Below are positions 1 through 11,005 of a stretch of DNA of 60,000 nucleotides, piece by piece. The notes under the pieces are model-generated. The model saw nothing but the letters and a program-made list of their open reading frames with translations. It was not told where the DNA came from and did no database searches. The DNA comes from Cryptomeria japonica (Eukaryota > Streptophyta > Pinopsida > Cupressales > Cupressaceae): contig NC_081413.1 in the NCBI RefSeq assembly GCF_030272615.1, positions 162,316,849-162,376,848 on the forward strand, read 5' to 3'. The position numbers and the translations under genes are program-made. Every line of letters begins with the position of its first letter. Positions within the stretch are counted from its first letter, which is position 1.

Positions 1-1266
1 AGACTCCCCATCCCTTTGTTTGGTGTTGCACAAGGTAGTGACTGATATGTCTTTCTCTATGTTGTATGAGAAATGTTGGATAAATGCCTCTGCTAAGTCA
101 CCCCATGAATTAATTCCAGGTGGGAGTTGGGAAAACCATTCCATAACTTGATCACCTAATCTTTGTGGGAATAATCTCATCATATATGTCTCTTCTACTG
201 CTACCTCAATGCAAGCTGTGAAAAATTGTCTTATATGTGCCTTAGGATCTCCTTTTCCTTTGTACTTATCGAACTTAGGCATCACGAAATGTGTAGGAAA
301 TGGAGGCATTGGAATGCTCTTATCAAATGGATAGGGACATATGTCTCTCATTGTGTAAGTTGGCTTTGGTGTATTTATGTCCTCCATTTTCTTTTGTAAG
401 TCCCTGATTTGTTGTTCCAAATTGTTCTTAGGTGGAGACTGACTTCTTGGACCATATCCCATGCCTGAACCACTGGGTGGAGGAGGAGCATGTTGCATAT
501 ATGGATGGTATTGATCATACACATGTTCATATGGAGGAGGTATATAGTGATGCTACGTATATGGACCACTTGGTATAGAGTCATGATGAGGAACGAAATA
601 TCTGCTTTGTCCATGTATACCATACTCTACAGGCATGTCATGAGTTTGGTCTAGTGTGTTGCCCCCAAATTTGACATGGGGTTTCCTTGTGTCCAAATTT
701 TGATCATGCCTTTGGATATCCAATTGCTTTAGTGGTTGGTCCTTAGCATTGGCGTGTGATTGAGTATATTTTTCTGTATAAGACTTCCATAATGGTCTAC
801 AAAGGTGAGTATCATATGCCTGACCATGTATGTATGGGACCTCAGGTTTTTGAAACAAAGATGATGGTGATTCAAGCATAAGATGTGGTCCTCTATTGCC
901 TCCACTATTAGGCCTCCTTTGATCCATGTTGAGGTGAGGTTGTTGCAAAGGTCAATTTTCCATTATTTGAGACATGTCAAAATCATGAGGAATCTTGGCT
1001 CCACTTTGTGCCATCACTTGTAAGAAGTATTGTCTATCTCTCCTCATCATTTCCTCAACCAATAGATTGAAACAGGGATCCATAATAGAGTCTTCCACTT
1101 TTGTTGAATGTACGGAAAAGTTGTCCATATTGTCATTGTGTGTATCATTGTTGTTTGTAGTGTCCATGTTCTCAACATTTGGAATGTTTCTATAGGCATC
1201 CATTTTAGGTAATGTGGTATGATCAGAATTGAAAAAGACATCATTGTCATACTCATAGGCACTCAT
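1..1266 (-). pseudogene. Ty3/gypsy gag, partial and interrupted (element W)
   Basis: One minus-strand frame runs from ATG 1266 to the window edge, broken only by in-frame stops at 952-954 (TGA) and 553-555 (TAG). The first ~105 codons are an acidic, Asn-rich N-terminus ending near DMSQIMEN. A Pro/Tyr/His/Gln-rich linker follows, then at about 1-330 a retrotransposon capsid (retrotrans_gag) domain, recognised by PKFDKYKGKGDPKAHIRQF, the MRLFPQRL and EWFSQLP segments, and WGDLAEAFIQHFSYN. This is the usual plant gypsy capsid layout. The C-terminal part, any zinc knuckle and pol lie outside the window. The gene follows the element's own LTR and primer site (3576-4361). Two stops make it non-functional as it stands, though the rest of the frame is well kept, so decay is moderate. 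Confidence 0.85.
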
Positions 1267-3575
1267 GTTTGTGAACTCTTAAGCCTCTTTAGTTTCTCTC
1301 CTAGATTTTTGGGAACGAGTTTCAACCATGAACTAGGTCTTGACCAAGATGTGTGAGACTAGATGAAAATGGAAAGAGTATGGAAGACCAAGAGTTGGCT
1401 GGAATGTAAATGAATCTAAAGTGTACTTGCAATGTCCAAAGTGTAAAACCAAGTATATATGTAGTAGAGTAGGTGTGGCTTCCAAAGAGATGATAGTTTC
1501 TCTTGATGAGGTAAGTTAACCTTGACTCTAAGTAAGACCAAATGAGACCCAAAGGTGATAGACCTTGATGAGGGACCACTTAGCAAAATGTTGTTGTATG
1601 TAGTGTGTTGACAAAGCAAGATGAGGACAAGCAAGTGACCTTTTGACTCAAGTTTAGACAAATGTGAATGTAATGTAAGGTTTAAAGAAATGATGAACTT
1701 TGTGAGACCCAAAGATAGGTTGAATGCTAGATGAAAACCTGGAGAGATAACCTAGGAAGCCCAATAAGTCTAAAATGGATTGTTCTTGTTGGCTAGACTA
1801 TAAATTTTTCCAATTTTGAACATAGACGTGCCTGTATACTTCACAGACGCGATTAAATGACACAGACGTGGTTCTGCCAGACACAGACGCGTTTCTGAGA
1901 TTTTATAAATGTAATGTTTCTTAAGAGAACACATACGCATTTCTGCCCTGCATAGACGCGACTAGATGATAGACATGATTCTATCAGACATAGACGCATT
2001 TCTAGAAATTAAGTGCAATTTTTCCAATGTGTGAAGTTGTTTGTTTTCTGATTTTTTGACTATTTTTTCATGACAAGAGGACACAATGTTGATGAAGACT
2101 TAATGTTTGCAAGTGTTTAGACAAAAACATGACTCAAAAATGACTCCAAAGAAAGTGTGTTGTTTGATGTAAAAATGTTTTGCATACACTTGAAGACACC
2201 AAAGACACAATGTTTTGATGTTTGGTCTTGAATGTTTGATTGTTCAAAATAAAACAAACACAATTCTTATGACTGGCCAAGACAATAGTTGTTGACCCCA
2301 CATGGGGTTTCCCCTGAGGCTACGCTATTCAGAGAAGATACTTAGATGCTTGACCCCACTAGCTCCACCCTCGGCACTCACTTCTCCAAGGCAGCCAAGC
2401 ACCAGTCCCCACGAAAAATCCCTGTGATGAACTTTGTATCTCTACTAAGAACCGTATGTGTGTGGGTCGCTTCAGAGGTTTGACCTCCTGACCCAACAAC
2501 TAGAAGGATTTTGGCTTTCTAAAACAAAAAGGTGCTAGTAAGGGCATCCGCTCATGTGGCCATACATGCGGCACTTTCAACTCTGTAAATACAGAAGGCT
2601 CCCAACCGGTAGGGGTTACGCCCTACAAATGATCAAATAAATTTGATCAAACAAGTTTATGGGGAGACATAGTATCAGTATGAATTAATCAGCACATGTT
2701 ACCCATGGTTTTCACCATGAATATAGTTGTTTATAGTAGTTCGAAAGAGGATGACTTTTCCTCGCTACCACTTGGGTCGTTCTCTCCTCACTAGTAGTCC
2801 TAATGACCACATGGGGAGACATGACCTCTAAAGATTAAACAAAAAAGAGCCTATTGCTCAAGACACAAAAGACATCGATTCAATTTTAGTGCACCAATTG
2901 AAGTATTTGATAATCTATGAAAACAAGGCACACAATAAAGATCAAAAGAAAATCCTTGTCAAGGTCCTGCAACAAAGATTTGTTAGTAGTTTGGATTGTT
3001 TCAAATGATCACCCCTTCCTGCAAGCACACAAGTTAGGTAAATTTTAGATCCAAAAAACTTTGTAAAATAGGGGCCTTCGACAAAAGGATTTTTCTTTCA
3101 AGACAAGCTGCACCGATTTCCTTAGCTAGATTAGAAGATGTTAGCTCAAAATAAACTAGATCTGAAATTCGAATGACGAAATAAAACCTCAAAAATGGAT
3201 TAAAAAACTGAAATGCAAAAGGTAAAACACAAACACGATTAAACCTAACACAAATGCCACAGAAAAACGCAAACGTGCTTAGATACGTCACATATGCATC
3301 TTTTGAACACAAATGTGACTACTGAACACAGACGTGTCTGAAGGCTTCACAGACATGATTTAGGAACACAAATGCGACCTTGTAATCCACAAAAAAAAAA
3401 TAGTGTCGAAGACGCAAACGCGAGTCCAGAGATTACAAACACGATAGGAAATCAAAAACGCAATCTCAAAATGCGCAAATGCAAAAATATCGAAATGTTG
3501 TCAGAAATGTCAGATCTGCAACTTCAAAAACACAAAAATCTACAACAAAAGATGTTAAATGCAAAAGAAACAAGA
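1267..3575 (-). mobile_element. Untranslated leader of gypsy element W
   Basis: About 2.3 kb without a credible gene, lying between the primer binding site and gag. Two stretches (about 1822-2000 and 3230-3480) carry many irregular copies of a short motif like CACAGACGCG. A GC-richer block at 2285-2830 holds two CCCCACATGGGG-like palindromes (near 2297 and 2811). Short ORFs here are chance. Confidence 0.6.
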
Positions 3576-3593
3576 GTCCCATCGGGCGTGCCA
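3576..3593 (-). other. Primer binding site of element W
   Basis: On the minus strand, three bases after the LTR end, the sequence reads TGGCACGCCCGATGGGAC. It starts with the TGG that pairs with a tRNA 3' CCA end, as expected of a minus-strand primer site. An Arg-type tRNA is my guess. It resembles the site of element Y (41483-41500), which also begins TGGCAYGCCC. Confidence 0.7.
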
Positions 3594-3596
3594 AAA

Positions 3597-4361
3597 TGTT
3601 TATGGTGAAAGTGGATTAACAATATTGAAAGACTAAATAGATTCAACCACAAAACCCTAGCCTAACAACAACAAAGATCCACCATAACATATGAAAATTA
3701 CCTAAGACAATGCAAATCAAATAAAATCATAAAGATTATACCATCACATGTCCAATAGGGTTTGGATCTCCATTCTTCCCATCTCCATTGATCTTGCTTG
3801 ATATATTTGCTCTCAGATTTTATGTGTGCACAAGAGCTCAACAAAGAACGGAAATGTGGTTGCAAGTAGGCTTGATTGCATATGAAAGTTCGAATGCTAG
3901 AGTCTTGGGGATGATAATGGAGGAAGCATCTCCTTATATAGAAGACACTATAAGAAATGGAAGGATAAGATTGAGAGGTGTAAAAGATAAATGGCCGGCT
4001 ATGATTAGAGGGTAGGTAAAAGAAATAAGAAAATAATAAGAGGGTAGGTAGTGTAGGAATTAAGAGATGAATGACGTGTCATAGGTAGAAAAGGCTAATG
4101 AATTAATTAGATAAATAAATATTTATTTAATTAATAGAGGAAGTGAGATCAATTAAATAAATAAGATATTTATTTAATTTAGGGAAAAAGATAATTTAAA
4201 TAAATAAATGTATTTATTTAAATGAGAAATAAGGCTAGAAGAGGATAAATGAACTAATTAAATAAATAAAGATTTATTTAATTAATAGAAGAATTAGACT
4301 CAAATAATTAGATAAATAAAGATATTTATTTAATTAGATAGGACAATTTTAAGTGTCTACA
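3597..4361 (-). mobile_element. 5' LTR of gypsy element W (765 bp)
   Basis: Read on the minus strand it begins TGTAGACACTTAAAATTGTC and ends CATAAACA, the TG...CA ends of an LTR, directly followed by the primer site. The U3 part (about 4090-4342) is made of repeated AT-rich palindromes. The 3' LTR is beyond the window start. The flanking five bases on the right are gttcc; the matching target duplication cannot be seen. Confidence 0.8.
4090..4342. repeat. Array of AT-rich palindromes in the LTR U3 region
   Basis: About five irregular units of roughly 50-60 bp, each with a core such as taaataaa...tttattta (near 4105, 4160, 4200, 4265 and 4315). Every unit can fold on itself. The array lies in the U3 part of the LTR of element W. 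Confidence 0.7.
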
Positions 4362-5110
4362 GTTCCAATATGCCTTGTTCATGGAGTCCTAACCCTTTAC
4401 CTTGATAATTTATTTTTTCACAAATTCCTTTTCCAATAGGATACTTATTATTTTGGAAACAAGATGCGGGTCCATTTTGAGGGGGGTGGGATGTCGAAGG
4501 GATTGTAAGCTATTGGAGGAAACCATAATGGATGAAGGTGGAAGAGCCAAATTGATAGGTATGGGATTCATAGATATCTTGGATAGGGATGATGGGATGA
4601 TGTGTAGGAGTGGGATCTTGTGGGGGATTAAGATCATATGGGTGATTATGAGGGATATAAGGATTGTGAGATGGATTGGTATAATGACATGGAGATGAAG
4701 GAATACTTTGATCTTGACTTGTGATAGGATAATGTGGTGGAGTGAAAGGGATAATTGGATCTTGAGATGGAAGGAGAGCATTGGATGGAGGGATTATTTT
4801 TTATTGAGATGGAGTGGAGGGTAGAATTGGATTTTGAGATGTAGAGGTATCATGAGAAGGGGGGACGCTTTGATCTTGAGGTGGAGAGGAATTTATGCTA
4901 GCATTCTTTAGAATGAGCTCTTGACATGTTGGGGGTTGTGGGGATGGTGTGATGGAGGAGGATATTGAAGCTTCAACTTGGGTAGATGGAGGGATGGCAG
5001 TATCATTAAGCTTAGGGAATTGAGGGTGGTCTTGATTTGGAGGGGATGGAGGTAGATGGAGGACTTGGGGAGATTCGACAACTTTGTTTTAATGTTCCAA
5101 TAGTTGTGCA
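4362..5110 (-). pseudogene. Older gypsy polyprotein fragment with a G-patch-like motif
   Basis: Read on the minus strand from about 5101 to 4362, one frame with two stops encodes a Pro/Ser/Gln-rich segment with repeats like PSQDPIIPxxP and SQDQS, ending in a Gly motif, GKGLGLHEQGI. That is the G-patch-like signature found between Gag and protease in many plant gypsy elements. The 5' LTR of element W abuts it at 4361/4362, so W appears to have inserted into this older copy. No LTR of the older element is visible. Confidence 0.55.
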
Positions 5111-5939
5111 CAAATGAGCCAATTAATTACAAAAAATAATCAGCTATTGGTACAAAACAAATTTATTAATGGTGTTTTCACTATGACAGCTATTGGGGGG
5201 TTAAGATGACAATAAGATGACGGTCATTAAAACTATGTTATCTATTGGTGCTCTTCCCCTAATTCTCCTCCTAAAAAACTTTAAGAGAACACATCCAATG
5301 AATAATCCCCCAACAACTTTGTTGAAACAAGATGGTGGGAGACCACCATAACTATAATTAAGAAAATCACTTACCAACGAGTCACCCTCCCATTAATCTT
5401 TTGGTGGGTCCCATCTCACAAAAGCCCTATTCAATTATTAATATTGTTGAACAAGAATACGTGGTAGTACCATATAGCCTACGACGGCCTATAAACTAAT
5501 TCCATTCCATCACCCCAAAGAAAGAATTCGCGTATTAAGTAGTACGCGGGTTTTATGCTACGTCACTGTAATGTCCGACGTGGAATGCACATGACGGGAA
5601 AAAACATACGACAATGGGCATAAATACAAATTAAATAACCATTCTCTATTTACAAATCATCAAATACACATCAAGGTGCTTTTACGCTCTGGAAAGGAAA
5701 CACATCAATCAAAATGGTACCCATTCATTTGATACAGTTTCCCATAAACAATTGTTTAAAAAGTTTAAAAAACGGTCTCACGGACATCAAATTTAATACC
5801 GTCTTCGGATTCCGTCGAATTATCCGCCGGGCGGCGGGCACGCATCCTGCTCCACAGTTGTTGGAATCCGGAGCCAAATTTACTGAATTCTAATCAGTAT
5901 AGAGTAGCCACTTTTGTAAACGGAACCAAACATTCCGTT
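5111..5939. other. Non-coding stretch between retroelement debris and the host gene
   Basis: No convincing ORF. The right part (about 5640-5939) is less AT-rich and lies directly 3' of the minus-strand gene, so it probably holds its 3' UTR. It includes a GC-rich patch near 5825-5850. No clear polyadenylation signal was recognised. Confidence 0.4.
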
Positions 5940-6854
5940 TCAACGGACTTCTGTTTTTGTGCAGTGAACGAAAGAACTGACAGAAAACTTACAATTGTTT
6001 AATAAGGTAAATATCCTCAAGCCCTTGGTTCGGGGAGCTTCAAAGGCCCGCTTATTCTCCTTGACAGACTTTGATTTCTGCCGGAAACTCGCCTCATTTT
6101 TCATTAGAGTTAGCCCCTCTTCGTAACAGCTTGAAACCGACCGCTTAAGAACAGAATGATCCAAGCCACTGTCATTGCGCTTACATTGCCTAAGACGCAT
6201 TTCTTCCAGCTTCATTCCACTAGGAGCTTTAATAACCCCAAAACTGATGAACTGGAGCCATTTTGGAGACTTTTTACTGCGCGAACCAGATGAGAATGCG
6301 CTCCAATTTGCTATACCTTTTGTATTATTGCTCGCCGTGGTTGAATTTGCAGCCCTCAAACCCTTGTGCGAGGCTGAGTAATTGAGGCTTCTCTGTGAAG
6401 CTTGAAAGCTGTTGTTGCTAGAGCTGGTCCAGATGCTTGAATTTGACTCCAGCGATTCAGATTTCCACGCTTGAAGATCTTTCTTTAAAAGGGCCTCGAT
6501 TTGACCGAAAGATTTCGAATCGCTGTAAGATAAATGTTCATTGCGTTCAGTGAGAGTAAGAAGGCGGCCTTTGTGGAACAGATAGTCGGCAGAAGAGGCA
6601 GAATTTGGCATGGAAGTGGTGCTCCCGAGGGCCAAATCGAAAAGGAATTCGTGGTGATGTGAAGAATCAACGTTCGAAACCCTCTGCGTGCTCGCCGTAC
6701 CTGCGCTGTCGTAAAGGAGCATGTCACAGAACGACAGTGTCTCCTCGGCATCCGTTTCCGCCATTGAATCTGCACACAGATCTTGGACACCGCAAATTCT
6801 CCCTTCATACTGAAATTCCATCTTTTTCTCTACCTTTATGCGCCGATTTCTCAA
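5940..6854 (-). CDS. Ser-rich plant-specific protein, possibly MAKR-like
   Basis: An uninterrupted 304-codon ORF with no intron. Two starts are possible: M1 (6854) and M12 (6821, giving MEFQYEG). The second fits the acidic start of similar proteins better. The sequence is rich in Ser/Asn. An early TLSFCDMLLYD motif is followed by HHEFLFDLA, then ADYLFHKGRLLTL (about residues 88-100), and a basic segment KKSPKWLQFISFGV with KLEEMRLRQ (about 193-225). This order (acidic Leu/Cys motif, EFxF, ADxLFxKGxLLxL, basic tail) resembles plant membrane-associated kinase regulator (MAKR)-like proteins, small regulators that bind the plasma membrane. No signal peptide or membrane span is seen. The assignment is by pattern only. 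A TATA box lies upstream at 6941-6949. A broken second copy lies at 10480-11005. Confidence 0.65.
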   Translation of the reverse strand: MRNRRIKVEKKMEFQYEGRICGVQDLCADSMAETDAEETLSFCDMLLYDSAGTASTQRVSNVDSSHHHEFLFDLALGSTTSMPNSASSADYLFHKGRLLTLTERNEHLSYSDSKSFGQIEALLKKDLQAWKSESLESNSSIWTSSSNNSFQASQRSLNYSASHKGLRAANSTTASNNTKGIANWSAFSSGSRSKKSPKWLQFISFGVIKAPSGMKLEEMRLRQCKRNDSGLDHSVLKRSVSSCYEEGLTLMKNEASFRQKSKSVKENKRAFEAPRTKGLRIFTLLNNCKFSVSSFVHCTKTEVR

Positions 6855-6940
6855 AATACGAAAGAGATGTAAAGTAATGGAGAACAGAATAACTTGTTGA
6901 ATGGATCTCTGGAATCCTAATAAAAAACAGTGATTGTATT

Positions 6941-6949
6941 CTATTTATA
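6941..6949 (-). promoter_or_regulatory. TATA box of the Ser-rich gene
   Basis: TATAAATAG on the minus strand, about 90-130 bp upstream of the two possible start codons. That leaves room for a 5' UTR of about 60-100 bases. Its position and sequence match a plant TATA element. Confidence 0.55.
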
Positions 6950-8156
6950 ATTTTTGGAAGCTAAAGATAATTTATAGATGTATATATGATTTGGTGAGGA
7001 GATTCAAACCGCCGCTAATACTCAGCGTCTCATTTAAAATATTTTTTAATTGCATGCGTCAATGGCGTGGAGCCACGATCTGATCTTCCAGAAGATTTGT
7101 ATGCGTTTGAAATAGTAGTGGTCAGAAAAGTGGAATTTTTTCTTAGGTAGCTTCCAAGTGAAACGTGAAACCTAAGGCATTAGAGGAAAAGATGTTCATT
7201 TTGGAAATTGGTAAGTATGTTGTACGTACTGAGTTTCTAGAGAAACAAGACGAGACCTAGGCTGTTATGTTACTGGTGACCAGTTTTGATTGAATCTTAC
7301 ACGTAAACGAGATTTATTAGCATACTAAACTTCTATAAAAACTCCTAATTAGGTTTGTTTTTATTTATTAATTATATTGGGGTAAATTGGAAACGTTGTA
7401 CTTTTTCTTCTCGTTTTTATAAAATTGTATAAGCGGTATGATTTTTATTAAAAGGTGGTATATTATTTAAGTTTTAGTTGATTTTATAGGATTTAAATTA
7501 TTTATTCGTTTATTTGTTTTCTATTTAAGTTAATTTTTAGAATTGATTTATTTTAGTTTTATAAATTGTAAAAAAATAAAATTTGAATTGGAGTTTGAAA
7601 TATATATTTTAATTTAATATTTCATGGTGAGTTAAAAGTGAAAAATATTTTATTTGTCATTTTTAGAGTTCTATTTAGAGGCATGTCATGGTGTATTTTT
7701 ACAAATTTTAATAAGAAAAAAGCACATTTAGAATCTTAGTCATAAAAAGATATTTAAAGAGTAAAAGTGGGACATCTGTATTCTATTTATTTTGTTTGCC
7801 TCAACATATAGATATTTGTGCATGAATACTTGTTATATTTAATTTTTATTCTAGGTCATTAAATGTATTCATCTAGAGGTTTCACCTAAAGACAATTGAT
7901 TATTTCCTAGTAAACTCCCACAACAATTTCCCTAAACATTTCACCTATGATAAGGTTTATAGACTTAGAAAAATAAGATATAAGTGGTAGAAAATAGTGG
8001 AGTTTAAATCCACACACCTTTGTTCAACCTTATACACCATGTTCATATTTATAATTGCATAGAGCAATTTTTTACTTGTGGCAATCACTGAAAGTGACTT
8101 AACGTGATAAGTAGTCAACCTCAAAATTTAAAATTCTTAGAGTATATTTAGCTATT
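6950..8156. other. AT-rich intergenic DNA
   Basis: No coding region, repeat array or RNA gene recognised. The first 150 bases are probably the distal promoter of the Ser-rich gene; the rest is strongly AT-rich. Confidence 0.4.
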
Positions 8157-8478
8157 AGTTGTTTTTCTACAACTAATTTTTTTTTTTTTTTTGCTTAAGC
8201 TCACTTAGGAGTGCTTATTTTAATTGTGCACCTAGTTTAACTTTTATGCATCTAATCTAGCTAGGTTTGAGCTTTATTTAGCTCCTCATGCTTGCACTTT
8301 AGTTCTCCTAAATTTAGCTCTATGCTTCCTTTATAACCATCTCATTGTACAATTGTAATTCATCCTGTCATTCTGTAGTCTTTGCTTTTGAGCAATATAG
8401 CATTCATTTGTGTAGCTCTCATTTACGGAAGGTTCTCTTCTTTTCCATTTGATCTTGTAGGTACCTGTGTTGCAAAAT
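8157..8478 (+). mobile_element. LTR, probably Ty1/copia type (left end approximate)
   Basis: About 320 bp ending just before a tRNA-Met-type primer site. It contains a TATA-like ctttataa (near 8330) and an agcaatatagcattcattt tail typical of copia LTR ends. The right end is placed at tgttgca. The left end is uncertain. No second LTR was found, so this may be a truncated element. Confidence 0.5.
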
Positions 8479-8484
8479 TCAACT

Positions 8485-8496
8485 TGGTATCAAAGC
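8485..8496 (+). other. tRNA-iMet-type primer binding site
   Basis: TGGTATCAAAGC differs at one base from TGGTATCAGAGC, the complement of the plant initiator tRNA-Met 3' end and the standard copia primer site. It lies 6-10 bases after the LTR. Confidence 0.7.
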
Positions 8497-9650
8497 ATGG
8501 ATTCGGCAAGCCCCTTCTCAAGTTTTAAGGGTTTCTTTGCTCAAAAGCATTACAAGGTCACATATTTGTTTTTTGTGAATTTGGAGGTGGGAACTTTTTT
8601 TTATCAAAATACGGAATCACAATTGTGTTTGCAATGTCAAAAAACTCTAAGATCGATTGTCGTTTTGTCAAAATTTAAGCAATTGAAATTTGGGGTCAAA
8701 TTGGTTGAGGGCACATTTTTTTAGGCAAAGTTCGAGGGTAGCTAAAAAATATTGAGATTTTGGGGCAAAACGAACGCCACCATCATGCTCAAGAGACTCA
8801 AGAACCCTAAAACTACTTGTAAATTTGTCAAAATCAGAGGTCAGCAAATTTTTTACAAAAAATTTTAGATAGTTTTCATTTTCGAAAAGTTTTTGTTCTT
8901 GGAAAGTTTCCATTTTCAGCAAGTTTCTATTTTTTGACAAGTTTCTATTTTCAAAAAAAATCTATTTTTGGTAAGTTTCTATTTGTTGAAAAGTTTCTAT
9001 TTTTGAAAATTTTCTATTTTTGGAAGTTTCTATTTTTGGAAACTTGCTATTTTCAGAACTTTCGATTTTGGAAAAGTTGTTATTTTCATAAATTTTTCAT
9101 TTTGGGGGTTCCTCCAAGCTTTCCAAGCCCTAAAAAGTAGTTTTTAGTCTTTTGCTCATAACTTTGTCATACGAAATCAAAATTGAGCAAATGAGATATC
9201 GTTGGAAAGCTGATTTAGAGGGATATCTACTTCTATAGGTGGTTTGATCGACTTCTGCAACAATTTTCTATGCCAAACCTCCAAATTTAGCCTTTATTTT
9301 CATGCTTTTAGGGCCATAACTTGAGAAAATAGACTTTGTTTTTTTACTTTTGCACATCGTCAAGAAGCTTTCAGAGTCCTCTATCCAGATATGTAGTCAT
9401 TTTTTATAGAATATTCACTAGGTATTCAGTGATCTCAATTTTTTCATTTCTAAATTTTTTGATTTCTCAGATTATACAAGTGCAAAACCTTATATTGTCA
9501 AAAAGATAAGAGAGAGTTTGATTTTTTTGTGGTATTTTTCAGTTTAATATTAAGTGACATACAAACCTGGTGGAGAGCATGCTTGAGATTTTATCACTTT
9601 TTACAATTCACAAAAAATATGTATTTAGGTGTTGACATGTAAGTCCAGCC
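8497..9650 (+). mobile_element. Decayed leader of the copia-type element, with a short repeat
   Basis: No coding region survives. At about 8870-9100 there is an irregular tandem run of a 10-20 bp unit close to aagtttctatttttg. Further on, a stretch like cataactttgtcatacgaaa followed by tcgttggaaagc (about 9160-9215) resembles the leaders of many plant LTR retrotransposons. The body of the element is missing. Confidence 0.4.
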
Positions 9651-10479
9651 CTTTGCATTGAATGTCTAAGGCAAATCAAACTCTAAGTGTTGGTAATGCC
9701 CAAAGTAGAGACAAATGCAAGAACATTATAGTGCACTCGCATTTTTAGAAAAGCATAATTTTTAAAATGGTAAGAAAGCATGTGAATCCTATGATTTCGG
9801 AACCACATACTCTATTTTACTTTGTATATTATGTGTTTTTTGACATAGAAACACACTTTTAATAATTTTGATGAAATACCAGTCATTTCTTAACAATTCT
9901 ACCATCTTTTCTTATTTGGGAATGTAGACGAATCAAATTATATGTTTCTAGATTGAATTTAATATTTTTTTTCACATTTTAAACTTTTTGAATGATAATT
10001 TTTATGTTTTGTGTTTGAATTTGATAAAATACAGTCATTGTTTTTATATTTTGTAACAATTTTATAATATTAATATAAAAATAAACATTATATGAAAGAT
10101 GTCGATGAAAAACTCATATTTTAAAAAAATGTAAGTAAAAAATGAATGAAACAACAACATATAATTCACAAATTGAATCTCAAAATTTAAGATCTACCCT
10201 ATTTTCCCTATCAATTTTATATTGATCAACACCATCAAACATTTAGATTATTTTATAAGTAAGTGGTACTAGTATAAAAAAATTATCTACTGGGAATCGA
10301 CAAAACATTACATGCCGAACAAGTATAAATACGACCAAATTATTCCAATAAGGATGTAGTAAAGCAAGTACATTTCTTAACAATATAAAGGGTTGCGTTA
10401 TTCCACTTTTTCTATCTTCAACCGAGCAATTCTTCACAGATTCGGTGGAAAATTTGCATCTCTTCAATGGCCCACATCA
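9651..10479. other. AT-rich DNA, nothing recognised
   Basis: No credible ORF, RNA gene or repeat array. The last 250 bases may be the former 3' flank of the pseudogene that follows. Confidence 0.3.
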
Positions 10480-11005
10480 TCCTGGATGTGATCACCGTGC
10501 CCTTCGCCCGCAAATTTCCCTTCACCGACTTTGATTTCTGTTGAAACTTCACAGTCGTGTCCTCCATTTTCTGAACAATCACGCTTTCACTGTGACGGCA
10601 TGAAACCGACCGCTTAAAAGGAGAGTTGTCGAAGCCATGATTATTGGGTTGAAAAACAAGTCTTCCAGCGTCACACTATCTGATTTAACTTTTCATCAAC
10701 CCTGGGATTAAAAACTGGTGCCATTTCATATACGTTTTGTTGACCCTAGGGAGCGACTTTGATGCCCAATTTGGGTTGGATGTAGAAATAGTGCTCACAC
10801 TTACGAAATTGCCGCGTTGAAATCTTTTGGCAGCCCTTTCTCTGTAAAGCTTGGTCGTTGGTTACGGAAATGGACTGTATGTCCGTAGTCCATGCCATGC
10901 ATGTAGCTTTTCATTTATCAGACGGCGACTTTTGTGGAGGAAATTTGATTTGCTCCGGTCGAATCGAAATCCTGTTTGAGGTCTCAAGATTACGGGCTTG
11001 AATTG
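10480..11005 (-). pseudogene. Broken second copy of the Ser-rich (MAKR-like) gene
   Basis: Several blocks match the intact gene at 5940-6854 in the same order and strand: caccgactttgatttctg matches 6060-6078; catgaaaccgaccgcttaa matches 6130-6148; actggtgccattt (near 10715) matches 6250-6262; and the block at about 10918-10955 matches 6560-6590. Frameshifts and stops occur between them and no ORF above ~75 codons remains. A minus-strand TATATAAA (11178-11185) lies about 170 bp upstream, where the old promoter would be. An old duplication followed by loss of function is the simplest reading. Confidence 0.7.

Noticed and set aside
4402-4698. Plus-strand 98-codon ORF
   Set aside because: Antisense of the Pro/Ser/Gln-rich gypsy fragment; low-complexity composition explains it.
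6175-6877. Plus-strand ORFs (68 and 90 codons) over the Ser-rich gene
   Set aside because: Antisense shadows of the 304-codon gene, whose composition and motif order are far more convincing.
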